Assembly (NCBI GenBank): GCA_905221605.1
Contig: CAJNDS010000532.1
Span: 1-30,000, forward strand
Reading direction: 5' to 3'
DNA from: Symbiodinium natans
Taxonomy: Eukaryota > Sar > Dinophyceae > Suessiales > Symbiodiniaceae
DNA: 30,000 nt
Every line of letters starts with the position of its first letter. Position 1 is the stretch's first letter. Positions 1-10,980 of this stretch are shown here, in pieces. The translations under genes were made by a program, and so were the position numbers. The notes below the pieces were generated by a model. It ran no database searches. It was not told the origin of the DNA and worked only from the letters and a program-made list of their open reading frames with translations.

Positions 1-2
1 GC

Positions 3-960
3 CAGACATTTGTGAATTTTGTCAACACAGTGGTGCTTGCCGCAACCTCGGAACAAGCCCGGAGGCTGAAGCCCGAGGAGGTGCACCACATCGGGTACAT
101 TGACTTCTCAAAGCACCTGGTCTTCAGTTACTTCTGTTGCTGACTTCAGACGCGTCTAGAGTCTAGATTCTGTGGCAAGATCTCAATTCTGTTCAGGCTT
201 GGCCGGTTGTCGATACCGCAGATCCAGAATGCGGCCGAGTGGGCGGCGACCTTGCTGAATATGAACAAGGAACACTCCGCAGTGCTGGTGGCCTGCCCCA
301 TTCTTCCATCGGAGGCAGGCTTGAAGGGACCCTTTTAGATAGCAGTAAGTGGCCGTGATCTTGGCAGGACAGGTGGTTTGTACGTACCATGTTCTGCACA
401 AAGCCTCCTGATCAAGGCAGTGATCGGAGGCCTGAGAGGCGAGTGCCGGAGAATCGAAGACAAATTTACCGCCTACAACATGGAGCTGCGGCCCGTAGCC
501 ATCCGTCTTGACACGGATGCCTTGCACGGGAACATGCAACCAGACTTGACTAGAGGTGGAAGCTTCAAAGTGATGCGAGCGCTATTTGAAACAAACCGTC
601 ACTGAGGCAGATGCCCAAATCCGTCCGGGCGTACTTGTGTGTGCTCGACTCCACACTGGGCGCGAAACTGGCGGACCTCAGGCAGCCTCCTGACAGCGAG
701 AGAGAGAGGAAGGACGCGCGGGATCCTTCTGCACGCTGACACTTGGGGAGCGAAGAGACCAAAAAAAGTCAAGTAAGCGGCTTTGCTGTCCTGTCGCACC
801 AGGACTCCAACGTGTTTGTCAAGTCGGCTTATTGGGTTGACTGCGAGAACGAGGCTGCGCAGGCTCTGCCGACAGCAGACTACGTGACCCCAGAAGTATC
901 TGGTCTCCTTACGTACGAGGGCAAGCGCAACCTCACAGCAGCCTGCACGGATAGCCCGGC
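3..960 (+). pseudogene. Coding-like plus-strand fragments, broken or intron-split, unidentified
   Basis: Several open stretches with protein-like composition follow each other on the plus strand in different frames: 3-143 (ends in TGA), about 200-340 (contains NAAEWAATLLNMNKEH, ends in TAG), 378-605 (contains RRIEDKFTAYNMELRPVAIR, ends in TGA), 607-740 and 743-960. The last runs directly into the GT microsatellite, where any reading becomes Cys/Val repeats. This fits either exons of an intron-containing gene truncated by the window edge and the microsatellite, or a decayed copy. I recognise no domain. The frame changes have no convincing splice pairs that I could settle by eye, so decay is at least as likely as a live gene. 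Confidence 0.3.
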
Positions 961-967
961 TGTGCGA

Positions 968-1750
<783 letters not shown>

Positions 1751-1759
1751 GTTTTAAAG

Positions 1760-3910
1760 GTGCTCTTGTGTTGTCCTTGTTCAGACGCACTGCTCTTTGC
1801 CTCCTTCTGCGTTTGTGTTGCTTTTGATCCAGCATTTGCCTCTCTTTTTGAGGTGTTCCTCTTTTCTCCTATGCCTGGGCAGAAGGTAAAACTTCGTCCG
1901 CTACCTTGTTTTTATTTCCGTTTTCATTGTTCTTTGCGTCCTTTGTCGTTTCTCTGGGTTTTGATCAAGCATTTGCCTGTGTTTTTGAGGTGTTCTTCTT
2001 TTGTCCTGTGCCTGGGTGGAGATAGAGGTCCGTCACCTTGTTGCTTTTATTTCCGTTTGCATTGCTGTTTGCAAGCTTGTTCGTGTTTCTTGGCAGAGCA
2101 TTTGCCTATGTTTTTGGGCTGTTCTCCTTTTGTTATGCCTGGGTAGGAGAGAAACTCCATGACCTATTTTGCTGGTATTTCTGATTTCATTGTTCTTTGC
2201 CTGCTTCTGCGTTTGTGTTGACATTTGTTCCAGCATTTGCCTCTCTTTTTGAGGTGTTCCTCTTTTCTCCTATGCCTGGGCAGGACATATGCCTGGGCAG
2301 GAGGTAAACCTCCGTCCGCTACTTTGGTTTTATGTCCGTTTTCATTGTTCTTTGCGTCCTTTGTCGTTTCTCTGGGTTTTGATCAAGCATTTGCCCGTGT
2401 TTTTGAGGTGTTCTTCTTTTGTCCTATGCCTGGGTGGGAGATAGAACTCCGTCACCTACATTGCTTTTATTTCCGTTTGCATTGCTGTTTGCATGCTTGT
2501 TCGTGTTTTTTGGCATAGCATTTGCCTATGTTTTTGGGCTGTTCTCCTTTTAATTTGTTCTGCCTGAGTAGGAGAGAAACTCCGTGACCTATTTTGCTTG
2601 TATTTCTTTCTGATTTCATTGCTCTTTGCCTCCTTCTGCGTTTGTGTTGCTTTTGATCCAGCATTTGCCTCTCTTTTTGAGGTGTTCCTCTTTTCTCCTA
2701 TGCCTGGGCAGGAGGTAAAACTCCGTCCGCTACCTTGGTTTTATTTCCGTTTTCATTCTTTGCGTCCTTTGTCGTTTCTCTGGGTTTTGATCAAGCGTTT
2801 GCCTGTGTTTTTGAGGTGTTCTTCTTTTGTCCTATGCCTGGGCGGGAGATAGAACTCCGTCACCTACATTGCTTTTATTTCCGTTTGCATTGCTGTTTGC
2901 ATGCTTGTTCGTGATTTTTGGCATAGCATTTGCCTGTGTTTTTGAGCTGTTCTCCTTGTCATTTGTTCTGCCTGAGTAGGAGAGAAACTCCGTGACCTAT
3001 TTTGCTTGTATTTCTGATTTCATTGCTCTTTGCCTCCTTCTGCGTTTGTGTTGCTTTTGATCCAGCCTTTGCCTCTCTTTTTGAGGTGTTCCTCTTTTCT
3101 CCTATGCCTGGGCAGGAGGTAAAACTCCGTCCGCTACCTTGGTTTTATTTCCGTTTTCATTGTTCTTTGCGTCCTTTGTCGTTTCTCTGGGTTTTGATCA
3201 AGCATTTGCCTGTGTTTTTGAGGTGTTCTTCTTTTGTCCTATGCCTGGGCGGGAGATAGAACTCCGTCACCTACATTGCTTGTATTTCCGTTTGCATTGC
3301 TGTTTGCATGCTTGTTCGTGTTTTTTGGCATAGCATTTGCCTGTGTTTTTGAGCTGTTCTCCTTGTCATTTGTTCTGCCTGAGTAGGAGAGAAACTCCGT
3401 GACCTATTTTGCTTGTATTTCTGATTTCATTGCTCTTTGCCTCCTTCTGCGTTTGTGTTGCTTTTGATCCAGCATTTGCCTCTCTTTTTGAGGCGTTCCT
3501 CTTTTCTCCTATGCCTGGGCAGGAGGTAAAACTCCGTCCGCTACCTTGGATTTATTTCCGTTTTCATTCTTTGCGTCCTTTGTCGTTTCTCTGGGTTTTG
3601 ATCAAGCATTTGCCTGTGTTTTTGAGGTGTTCTTCTTTTGTCCTATGCCTGGGTGGGAGAAAGAACTCCGTCACCTACGTTGCTTTTATTTCCGTTTGCA
3701 TTGCTGTTTGCATGCTTGTTCGTGTTTTTTGGCATAGCATTTGCCTATGTTTTTGAGCTGTTCTCCTTTTAATTTGTTCTGCCTGAGTAGGAGAGAAACT
3801 CCGTGACCTATTTTGCTTGTATTTCTGATTTCATTGTTCTTTGCGTGCTTCTTCGTTTCTGTTGTCTTTGCTCCATCGTTTGCCTATGTTTTTGAGGTGT
3901 TCGTCATGTC
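1760..3910 (+). repeat. Trimeric higher-order satellite, about 405-bp units of three ~135-bp monomers
   Basis: Five consecutive units recur at a spacing of about 404-407 bp (equivalent positions near 2598, 3002 and 3409). Each unit contains three related monomers of about 135 bp sharing a core (...GATCNAGCATTTGCCT...TTTTTGAGGTGTTC...TGCCTGGGNNGGAG...CTCCGTC.CCTA). The A, B and C monomers differ consistently, for example CTCTCTTTTTGAGG in A, GTGTTTTTGAGGTG in B and TTTTGAGCTG with GAGTAGGAGAGAAACTCCGTG in C. The second A monomer has a short internal duplication near 2280-2305. The plus strand is strongly T-rich. Short ORFs inside are repeated by the satellite and carry no coding signal. Confidence 0.93.
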
Positions 3911-4530
3911 GGGCGTGTGACCCCAACCAACCCGCTTCGTGAACCTCGCGCGCCGTTTGAAGCCTCGCTTCCAAACGCTCTTCTGACCGACCCCTGGCTC
4001 GCAATCCAAACTTTGCCGTTGTGCTGCTCGCAAGGCTAAATGCCCTGGATTAGCCGAAGGATTTGAGCCATGGGGGCCCTTCTAAGGGAGCATAGGGCAC
4101 CGGGATTCGGTGGAATTTGGAATCTGCCCACTTTGACGCTTAGAACAAAGCAAAAAAGGCCCGACTCAACAGGACGTATAGAACAACGCAAAACGCAAGT
4201 TTTAAAACTTCCTCCTCCGCCGGTCTTTGGGTCGGTCGCCCGCTTCTCCCACCCTCCGCCGGTCCTTGGGTCGGTCGCCCTGTTTTTGCAGGATCCGCGT
4301 TGGTTCTCGGGGTGCCGGTTGCCCCGGGGGGTCCTTGGGTCCCCCTCCCGTGGGCCTTTATGCAAGCACATGGGGACAGATTCTAAATTCATCTAGGTTT
4401 TTCTAGTTGGGGGGGCTGCCCTGCTTGGTCCCTTCCTGGGACCCTGCAGGGGCCCCACAAAACTGATACGGAGTTACAGGTAAACTTAACAAATTTGTAT
4501 TTTTCTTTCCTCGCTCACTTGCCCGCAGCC
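3911..4530. other. Non-repetitive spacer with a 39-bp tandem duplication
   Basis: No recognisable gene. A 39-bp segment starting CCTCCGCCGGTC is present twice, at 4214 and 4253. It lies in an open frame (4070-4396 plus) and repeats PPPVxGSVAxF because 39 is divisible by three. The frame has no other support, so I do not call a gene. Confidence 0.5.
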
Positions 4531-5156
4531 GCCTCAAGGGTCAGGAATCCTATCAGAGTGCCCAGCCTAGGTATGCACAGTAGGACACTCTGAGGCTGTA
4601 CAGTCTGTACATGAACGAAGCCATGCCGCCAAACACCCACACCACCCGAACCCCACATCACCCCAACCACCCACATGACCCGAACCACCAAGACCGCCCC
4701 AAGCCACCCGCCCCCTGAGCCACCCACGCTGACGAGCCGCCATCCGCACCGCCCGCCACCAGTGTGAAGGCCCCCCCCTCTCCCAAAAGGCTGCGAACTA
4801 GCCCTAAACCCGTGGGTGTGGGGTGGGGTGTGGGGGTGTGGGGGGTGGGGGGCGTGGGCAGAGGGTTGGTGTCAGGCAGGGGTGGACTGGGGGCATAGGG
4901 AGGGGGAGTGATGAGGGCGGTGAGTCAGGGCGGGCATGGACTGGAAGCCTTAAAACACCAGAGATAGGGGGTAGGGGCGAGGTCTAGACGAGGGGGGTGG
5001 GGGGGGGGTGGGGGTGGTTGGGGCTGGTGGGGGTGGGGTGGGGGGTGGGGGTGGGGGGGGGTGTGGGGTGGGGTGGGGGGGTTTGGGGGGGTGGGGGTGG
5101 GGGGCCCTTTAAACCCTCATAGCGTCATCCCTGCAAAGGGCGCCCAAATCCTCCAA
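4531..5156. repeat. Low-complexity strand-asymmetric tract: C-rich then G-rich
   Basis: From about 4620 to 4760 the plus strand is C/A-rich (ACCACCCGAACCCC-like). From about 4800 to 5105 it is very G-rich, with dozens of GGGG runs separated by one T or GT, so G-quadruplex formation on the plus strand is likely. No gene seen. Confidence 0.8.
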
Positions 5157-6933
5157 CTACCCCAAGCTGCCCAAGCCGAAGCCACCCAAGAAACTCCCTA
5201 AGCCCTGAGGCACCCTAAAATGGCGGGGGGTGGGGTCGGCGGCACTGGCGGTAGCCATTAAATATTTTTGCTGGGAACAAGGTCGTTTTGGACCGAACGA
5301 CCTTGTGCCCAATAAAATAGGGCACGGCCCCCCTCGTCCATTATCCGGACATCGAAGATGAAAACTCGCCATGCCCTGCAGGAGACCAAGATGTCTCCCA
5401 CAACACAGCGGCATATGACGCGGGCCTGCCTTAAAAGACGGCGCACCTCTGGAACGCAGCGCGCAGCCACGAGCATCGCGCGCACGAAGGCCGCGATCTC
5501 CAGGCGACGACGCTCGCAGGGTTCGAGCGTCGAGGACCTCACAGCACATTGCGTCGCCCCAGACTCTCCGAGGACCGGCCTCGCGCGGCCTGCAAGTTGA
5601 TGGCGCAGCTGGCGTCTTCTGCGCTGTGGTGGGCAGGAGCCGCTGCCCGCACACACAACTACCATCTTTGGGCATGTCCTTCTTGACGAGTGCATCAGGG
5701 ACGGCGCGCAAAGTCTCAGGCATCCGAGGTCGTTTTGGGGCAGGCACCTCCTTCCCATCGGCACCCGTAGTGGTTTGGGGCTCCAGTGCCGGGATGGCAC
5801 GCTGAAAGAGCGAAGTCTCCTCAACATGGGGCACCGGGCTTCTCTTAAGCGCCCTCTGCTCCACTTTGCCCCTTCTCGGCTGTGCCCATGTTGCCCACAC
5901 GGTGTGCTCTTTGCCATCGAAGAGGGCCTGAATTGGAACGACATCGCGAACCGCCCAAGGTTGGCCGTTGCCTTCAAGTGGAAGGCTTTGCCAGACTTGG
6001 TACGACTGAACTTAAGAATCACCGGATGCTTGAAGGCATGCTGAGCACAGTGATGGCTTCTTGCGCGCCCCACTCAGGAGGAGCTCCCTGAAGAACCCAC
6101 TTCCTTTGCACTCGGTCGCTGCTTGGTAGCGGAAGGCGATGTCCCAAAGATCGCCCACAGGTGGCGAGGACAAGCTCTCCATGATCGCGACACACCCTTA
6201 CACAGTATATACTTGTTGTGAGCCTCATCCTTCTCAGGTGGGACCCAGTTCACCTTGGTGGCCATGCGCTGTCGATGAGGCTCGCTGAAGATACCCTCAA
6301 CGCCACAATTCGGGCCAGAGTGGCCTTGACCTGGGTTTCGTCGGCCCTGATCATGCCAAACAGTTGCTCAATGCCCTGATCAGAACGCTGTTCCTTCCTT
6401 CCAACCAAAGGTGTCAATCAAAGACAACTGATACGTAGCAGCCCACGCCATCATGCCCTTACTGGGTGCCTGCTTCCATGTCTTCCAGGCCTGTTCAGCA
6501 ATTTAAAGATGCGAGGCACTCGAACAAGCATGACAGTAGTAGCCTTCTTCGGAACAGAGATGGGTCTGCTGCTACCAGTAACCTGAGGCGCCAAAGCAGC
6601 ATCTGAAGCAATGATGAATCGTGCCAGTGACGAAGCGACGCTGTCCAGAGATCTTTCCCGGAATGGAACGCTTGCCGTCCTTATCCTGGACGCCGGGCAC
6701 ACCCTGTAGGCCAGGGCAAGCGAGGCCGCGCCGTCGCACGACATCTAGCACGGGCAGGACCCAACGCCCTGGAACACCGGGTAGGTCAAAGAGAGCGTCT
6801 TGCAGTGCAGCCAACTGTGCTCCAGCCCACGTCGGACCTCCCACGAGTCCAAGCTGGCGCTGGCGCACATGTCCTCGAGCACCTTCGTGAGCCCGGAGAA
6901 GGACGCTCTCGTACGCAGAAAAGCAGAGGTCAT
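5157..6933 (-). pseudogene. Frameshifted minus-strand relic, possibly OTU-like cysteine-protease family
   Basis: Protein-like segments on the minus strand occur in shifting frames. About 6073-5900 reads HPVILKFSRTKSGKAF. About 5900-5650 reads VPDALVKKDMPKDGSC, where DGSC resembles the catalytic DGxC of OTU domains but lacks the usual LF after it. About 5440-5340 reads SCRAWRVFIFDVRIMDEGG, resembling the late beta-strand part of OTU folds. Between them the frame breaks several times. The 3' end runs into a palindromic repeat at 5263-5318. Upstream pieces (6933-6450) are also open in alternating frames (TRASFSGLTKVLEDMCASAS; VLPVLDVVRRRGLACPG) but unassigned. The OTU reading is weak; a decayed multi-exon gene is the safer description. 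Confidence 0.33.
5263..5318 (-). repeat. Palindromic repeat element, copy 1
   Basis: Near-perfect inverted repeat: stem ACAAGGTCGTT (5277-5287) and AACGACCTTGT (5296-5306), with flanking TGCTGGG and CCCAATAAAA arms. It is the same element as 8024-8078 but in the opposite orientation. Confidence 0.8.
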
Positions 6934-7495
6934 GAAGGACAGGTAGCCCCGTGCAATGCCACCTTAGGCTGTTTCGAAGTGCACAGCAGCGAAAACAAAA
7001 GCAGGCCTTTGGTAGAGACCGGTCGCCTGTTTTAGCTCGAACTTGAAATCAAGACGGCGCAACTAGATTTAACACGCCGACGGTCCGATATATGTGGATC
7101 GACTCAGGAACTTACAAAGCTCTCATCTGCGCCCACGTATATATGCTCTGCGCTTCTGCGCGATACTCTAAGCAACTCGAACCCGGAGGTAGGAAGAACG
7201 AGCCGGATTAAGTGCAAAATTTCCCCGCCGCCAAAGCAGCCTGGCGGAGTTGGACGCGGAAGATGAACCACTTGGCGTCTTTCGGGTCGCATGCCAGATC
7301 AGGCAACTCGACCTCCGGAGGATATGCCCAGCAGCCGCGAAAAATGCGCCGGCAGCTGCTCACGTATAGAAGGTGATCAGCCCCCCCGCGTAGCAGATTT
7401 CCCGCAACCTTTGCGCGCGTGGCAGAGATTTGCAGCCCGACGTCCCCGCAGCAGGCATGGCAGTTGGCCAGGGGGGCTCACAGACACGTTCTCCG
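6934..7495. other. No supportable feature
   Basis: Unique-looking DNA without a convincing gene; only short overlapping open frames on both strands. Confidence 0.5.
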
Positions 7496-7855
7496 TCATC
7501 TAGCTAGATTGGAGACGGGAACTAGGATGTTCCGAACAAACAAGAGCTGCGGCAGATGCAGAGTGGCATACAACGACACGAGAAGCTCTGCAGATGGAAG
7601 ATGAGGCAGCGGATCCTGGACGTTGCTGCTGCATGCCCGGAGCACGAGGTGTGTTTTCGATGGCAGCAGACAACACGCCCACTGCCCGTCCGCAAAAGAA
7701 TTACGTCTTGCGCACCGCAAGATGCCAGGATGCATCGGCTCAAGCAGCGAGCGGTCTTTTGTGAGACAAACATTCAGAATTGCAGAGTCTGTCATGGCCC
7801 GTTGCACGCGGATGGCTTTGTACACATCCGAACGCAGCTTCGCGGGCAAAGCCAC
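7496..7855 (-). CDS. Hypothetical open frame, weak
   Basis: 119-codon frame starting with KLRSDVYKAIRVQRAMTDSA-like sequence. An overlapping plus-strand frame of similar length is also open, so length alone does not prove coding. No domain recognised. It may be an exon or relic belonging with the damaged region to its left. Confidence 0.2.
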   Translation of the reverse strand: MALPAKLRSDVYKAIRVQRAMTDSAILNVCLTKDRSLLEPMHPGILRCARRNSFADGQWACCLLPSKTHLVLRACSSNVQDPLPHLPSAELLVSLYATLHLPQLLFVRNILVPVSNLAR

Positions 7856-8023
7856 AACACATCAAATGGGGGCAGAGCGATACCAGGAGGTCCTTTTGGC
7901 TGAGGTTTAGGGTTCCGGGTTACTGCGAAAAACACAGCCAAAGGATTACGAGTAGGCCTGTGGGAACCCTACCGAAGGAGCTCGACAAGCAGGTTGATAC
8001 GAAAACGCACGCAGGGTCATATT

Positions 8024-8078
8024 CTTACTGGACACAAGGTCGTTCGGTCCAAAACGACCTTGTGCCCAGTAAAAATAT
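8024..8078 (+). repeat. Palindromic repeat element, copy 2
   Basis: Stem ACAAGGTCGTT (8034-8044) with AACGACCTTGT (8053-8063), outer arms TTACTGG and CCCAGTAAAAAT. About 55 bp and near identical to the reverse complement of 5263-5318. Partial relatives (TTGTGCCCAATAA, TTTTGCCCAGTGAAAATA) follow at 8083-8130. Confidence 0.8.
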
Positions 8079-8151
8079 ATTACCTTGTGCCCAATAACAA
8101 TGTAACCTTTTGCCCAGTGAAAATAGGACCTTCGGGGTCGAAGGTCATTTC

Positions 8152-8204
8152 TTTTACTGGGCGCAAAGTCGTTTTGGATCGAACAACGTTGTGCCCAACA
8201 AAAA
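8152..8204 (-). repeat. Palindromic repeat element, copy 3 (diverged)
   Basis: TTTTACTGGGCGCAAAGTCG ... AACAACGTTGTGCCCAACAAAAA: same arms and loop (TTTTGGATCG) as the other two copies, with several substitutions in the stem. Three copies plus fragments within 3 kb suggest a MITE-like or hairpin element family. Confidence 0.7.
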
Positions 8205-8765
8205 TTGTGCCCAATAACCTCGAAAAGCCAAAAAAAGGGCCCACTGCATGGGGACGGGGATGACATCTTACTTCTCCAATAACCAAGGAAGAAAACTTGA
8301 ACCTTATTATTGCTACCCAACAAGGAAGCCCGAAGAGTGTCAAATTTATCCATTGGCTGAGTAAGTAATTATGGGGTATCAGTGGGGTTCAGGTGCAAGG
8401 GTCGCAAAGCACTAAGGCCCACCAAAACCCTAAACCCACTGAAGCCCTACACAAGTTTGGCACTTTTTGAACCCTTTGAGCCAAATGTTAAGAAATCTCA
8501 TGCTCTTAGTCTCAAATACGTGTTGAGGGTTTCATGTGTGTTGAGGGCAGCCCTTAACCCTAAGCCCTGAACCCTCAACCCTACTGAACTTTAAGGATTT
8601 CTGAACCCTAAGCCCTAAACGCTAAACCCTACCGCAATTTCAGGAACTCTGTTAAGGCCCTCACTCCCTCCAAGCTAAACCCTAAACCCTAAACCCCAAA
8701 ACCCTAAGCCCTAAACCCTAAACCCTAACCCTAAACCCTAAAACCCTAAACCCTAAGCCCTAAAC

Positions 8766-8813
8766 CTGAGGCGCCCGCATCCATAGCAAGGAATCCTCAT
8801 CATCCAGGCCTCG
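8766..8813 (-). CDS. Candidate internal exon, unidentified gene
   Basis: Sixteen codons, LDDEDSLLWMRAPQ at the end, between acceptor GAAGTAG and donor CAG|GTTTAGGG, where the donor is the first telomere-like unit in sense. Sense upstream is CCCTAAA-type sequence. Both strands are open over this length, so the strand rests on composition, the donor and neighbours. Confidence 0.4.
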
Positions 8814-8867
8814 CTACTTCTGCGCTACGGCCAACTCGGAGCTCCCAGTAAGGGTTGAGGGCTTCAA

Positions 8868-9123
8868 GGGGGTTAGGGTTTAGGGTTTAGGGTTTAGGGT
8901 TTAGGGTTTAGGGTTTAGGGTTTAGGGTTTAGGGTTTAGGGTTTAGGGTTTAGGGTTTAGGGTTTAGGGTTTGAGGTTTAGGGTTTAGAGTTTAGAGTTT
9001 AGGGTTTAGGGGTTTGGGGTTTGGGGTTTGGGGTCTAGGGTTTAGGGTTTAGGGTTTAGGGTTTATTTAAGGTTTAGGGCTTAGGGTTTAGGGTTTAGGG
9101 TTTCGGGTTTAGGGTTTCGGGCT
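8868..9123 (+). repeat. TTTAGGG array
   Basis: About 14 perfect units at the left, then degenerate units (TTTAGAG, TTTGGGG, TTTCGGG). Confidence 0.97.
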
Positions 9124-9279
9124 TAGGGCCCCATGCCCTAAGAAAGCTTTGGAATTCATTCCATCGGTTCGGGTGCGAAGCACAAAGCTCTAAACCATCC
9201 CCCTAAACCCTAAACCCTAAACCCTAAACCCTAAACCCTACACCCTACACCCTAAACCCTAAACCCTAAACCCCAACAC

Positions 9280-9333
9280 TTTTCCAGGATTCCGACACTG
9301 GCCGGCATCTGCCACCCGACGCGCGAGGTCCTG
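9280..9333 (-). CDS. Candidate internal exon, unidentified gene
   Basis: Eighteen codons reading QDLARRVADAGQCRNPGK, helix-like in composition, between acceptor CCCCGCAG and donor GT of GTGTTGGGG. A second possible donor eight bases on is GGG|GTTTAGGG. The plus strand also has an acceptor-like TTTTCCAG here, so strand is inferred. Confidence 0.45.
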
Positions 9334-9352
9334 CTGCGGGGTCAACTTTAGA

Positions 9353-9512
9353 CCCCTAAACCCTAAACCCTAAACTCTAAACCTTAAACCCAAAACCCTG
9401 AACCTTACACCCTAAACCCTAAACCCTAAACCCTAAACCCTAAACCCTAAACCCTAAACCCTAAACCCTAAACCCTAAACCCTAAACCCTAAACCCTAAA
9501 CCCTAAACCCTA
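9353..9512 (-). repeat. CCCTAAA array (plus-strand view)
   Basis: About 14 perfect units preceded by variants (CTCTAAA, CCTTACA). Confidence 0.97.
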
Positions 9513-9784
9513 CACTTCAAGTTCTAAACCCTTCAGAAACCCCTAAGTTATTCAGGCTTCAGCATGTGGGGGTGTCGGTTGGTTTGGGCGGGGGTCGGTT
9601 TTTGCAGGCCCTTTGGCCTCAGTGGATCCATTAGGGTTTAGGGTTTAGGGTTTGGGTTTAGGGGTTAGAATTCTGGGGCTTAGGACTTAGAACCCTAACC
9701 CCGCCTGCCTGTCTAGGGTATATGTATACAGGGGCCTTAAGAATGGGGGGTTGGTTAATTGCATGGAGGGACCAGAAGGAAATA

Positions 9785-9925
9785 CTATTGGTGACCATTC
9801 CGCCAGGGTGGTGGTGCTGCAGGCGGGACAATCGCCTGCTGGGGAGACAGCAGGCGAATTCTTAGGCCCCCCCTCACTGGCAGCGCCAAGCCTTCAAAAC
9901 GTCCCCTTGTCAACTGGGCGACTGC
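9785..9925 (-). CDS. Exon after a telomere-repeat intron; possible terminal exon
   Basis: Opens with acceptor CTGCCAG|GCAGTCGCC and reads AVAQLTRGRFEGLALPVRGG onward for 46 codons to TAG (9787-9785). Joined to 10110-10028 in phase 0 across the 102-nt intron 10027-9926. A consensus-like internal donor (CCA|GTGAGG, after 16 codons) could instead end the exon and splice in frame to 9333-9280. The segment also holds a 9-bp hairpin, 9832-9840 with 9849-9857. No domain recognised. Confidence 0.6.
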   Translation of the reverse strand, partial: AVAQLTRGRFEGLALPVRGGLRIRLLSPQQAIVPPAAPPPWRNGHQ

Positions 9926-10034
9926 CTGGCAGCCTAAACCCTACAGCCTAAACCCTAAACCCTGAAGCCTAAACCCCTAAACCCTAAACCCTAAACCCTA
10001 AACCCCAAACCCTAAACCCTAAACTGCCTGGCAG
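9921..10034 (-). repeat. Telomere-like array between 12-bp direct repeats; predicted intron 10027-9926
   Basis: ACTGCCTGGCAG occurs at 9921-9932 and exactly again at 10023-10034. The 90 bp between is CCCTAAA with minor variants (CCTACAG, CCTGAAG). On the minus strand, removing 10027-9926 (GC...AG) restores one copy of the repeat and fuses two open exons in phase 0. Alternatively GT...AG from 10024 adds one codon and also keeps frame. This has the form of an intron gained by insertion with a target-site duplication. Confidence 0.75.
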
Positions 10035-10110
10035 ACCAGTCCGACTTGGTCCTCCCAAGCCGCCTCGAAACGCACAAGGCTGGGCCACAGAGTCAAGGCT
10101 CCGGCCGAAA
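10028..10110 (-). CDS. Exon upstream of the telomere-repeat intron, unidentified gene
   Basis: Acceptor AACAATTCTTCAG|TTTCGG has a pyrimidine-rich tract. After two bases it reads SAGALTLWPSLVRFEAAWED and QVGLVCQ to the splice point. Sense upstream is the array at 10218-10149. The next upstream candidate exon (10272-10213) does not match phase with its simplest donor, so something is missing between them or that donor is wrong. Confidence 0.6.
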
Positions 10111-10212
10111 CTGAAGAATTGTTTATTCTAATTCTATCCAAACTTGGGCCCTAAGCCCTAAACCCTAAACCCCAAACCCTAAACCCTAAACCCTAAACCC
10201 TAAACCCTAAAC

Positions 10213-10272
10213 CCTAAAGCTCCGAGAGCGACCCCTCAAATCGGGGACAGACATCACGGCCTCATGAAGCTT
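10213..10272 (-). CDS. Candidate exon, unidentified gene
   Basis: Twenty codons, KLHEAVMSVPDLRGRSRSFR, between acceptor AAACTTCAG and donor TTTAGG|GTTTAGGG. The other two frames contain stops. Its link to 10110-10028 is unresolved in phase unless an earlier donor (AGGG|GTCGCT) is used. Confidence 0.45.
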
Positions 10273-10335
10273 CTGAAGTTTGTGAAGTTTCACTTGGTAC
10301 CCCCAGCCTTACACCCCTGAAGCCGTGCAGGCCCC

Positions 10336-10481
10336 GTACTTGGAGGTTCATGGTACTTGTTAACCAAGTATAACTATACTTAGAACTGTACTTATACCCA
10401 TGTTAGGGCACTTAAGGGGCTTATAAGTAGGTGATAAGTGCAGTTCTACTTGGCTAATAAGTACCATGAACCTCCAAGTAC
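10336..10481. mobile_element. MITE-like element, family 1 copy
   Basis: 146 bp with 23-bp perfect terminal inverted repeats, GTACTTGGAGGTTCATGG at the start of the left arm (10336-10358) and its complement at 10459-10481. The interior is TA-rich (ACTTATA motifs) and noncoding. Close relative at 29251-29380; remnants of one arm near 16650-16703 and 17203-17220. No clear target duplication. Confidence 0.85.
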
Positions 10482-10639
10482 CAGGTATATCCTACGACCA
10501 TCCCCACTGTGCTTCATGACCAGGTTCCTGGACTTCAGCAGGAGGTTTTAGGGTTCAAGGTTTCGGGTGTAAGTTTCAGGGCCTATTTAGGGTTTAGGGC
10601 TTAGAGTTTAGGGCCCCTGTTGGGGTTTAGATGGGGTTT

Positions 10640-10758
10640 AGGTTCAAGTTTTTATTTAGGGTTTAGGGTTTAGGGTTTAGGGTTTAGGGTTTAGGGTTTA
10701 GGGTTTAGGGTTTAGGGTTTAGGGTTTAGGGTTTAGGGTTTAGGGTTTAGGGTTTAGG
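10640..10758 (+). repeat. TTTAGGG array
   Basis: About 15 perfect units. Confidence 0.97.
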
Positions 10759-10980
10759 GCCTACGCCGGGCTGGCTGAGCTTTGGAGGTGCAGGGCCCGG
10801 CCTGGTTGCTGCTTTGCAGCAGGCTCTCCTGAGGTGCGGCTTGCAGGGAAGAAGGTCATGGTGATACCATATCATCCCTAACCCCTAAACCCTAAACCCT
10901 AACCCCTAAACCCTAAACCCTAAACCCTAAACTCTAAACCCTAAACCCTAAATCCTAAACCCTAGCCCTAAACCCTCAAC

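Noticed and set aside
2225-3756. Series of 60-115 codon ORFs in the T-rich satellite
   Set aside because: They recur with the 405-bp unit, have stops at different points and hydrophobic low-complexity content; satellite artefacts.
9829-9860. Hairpin TCGCCTGCT/AGCAGGCGA as a terminator
   Set aside because: Lies inside an open exon in a eukaryote; no reason to read it as a terminator.
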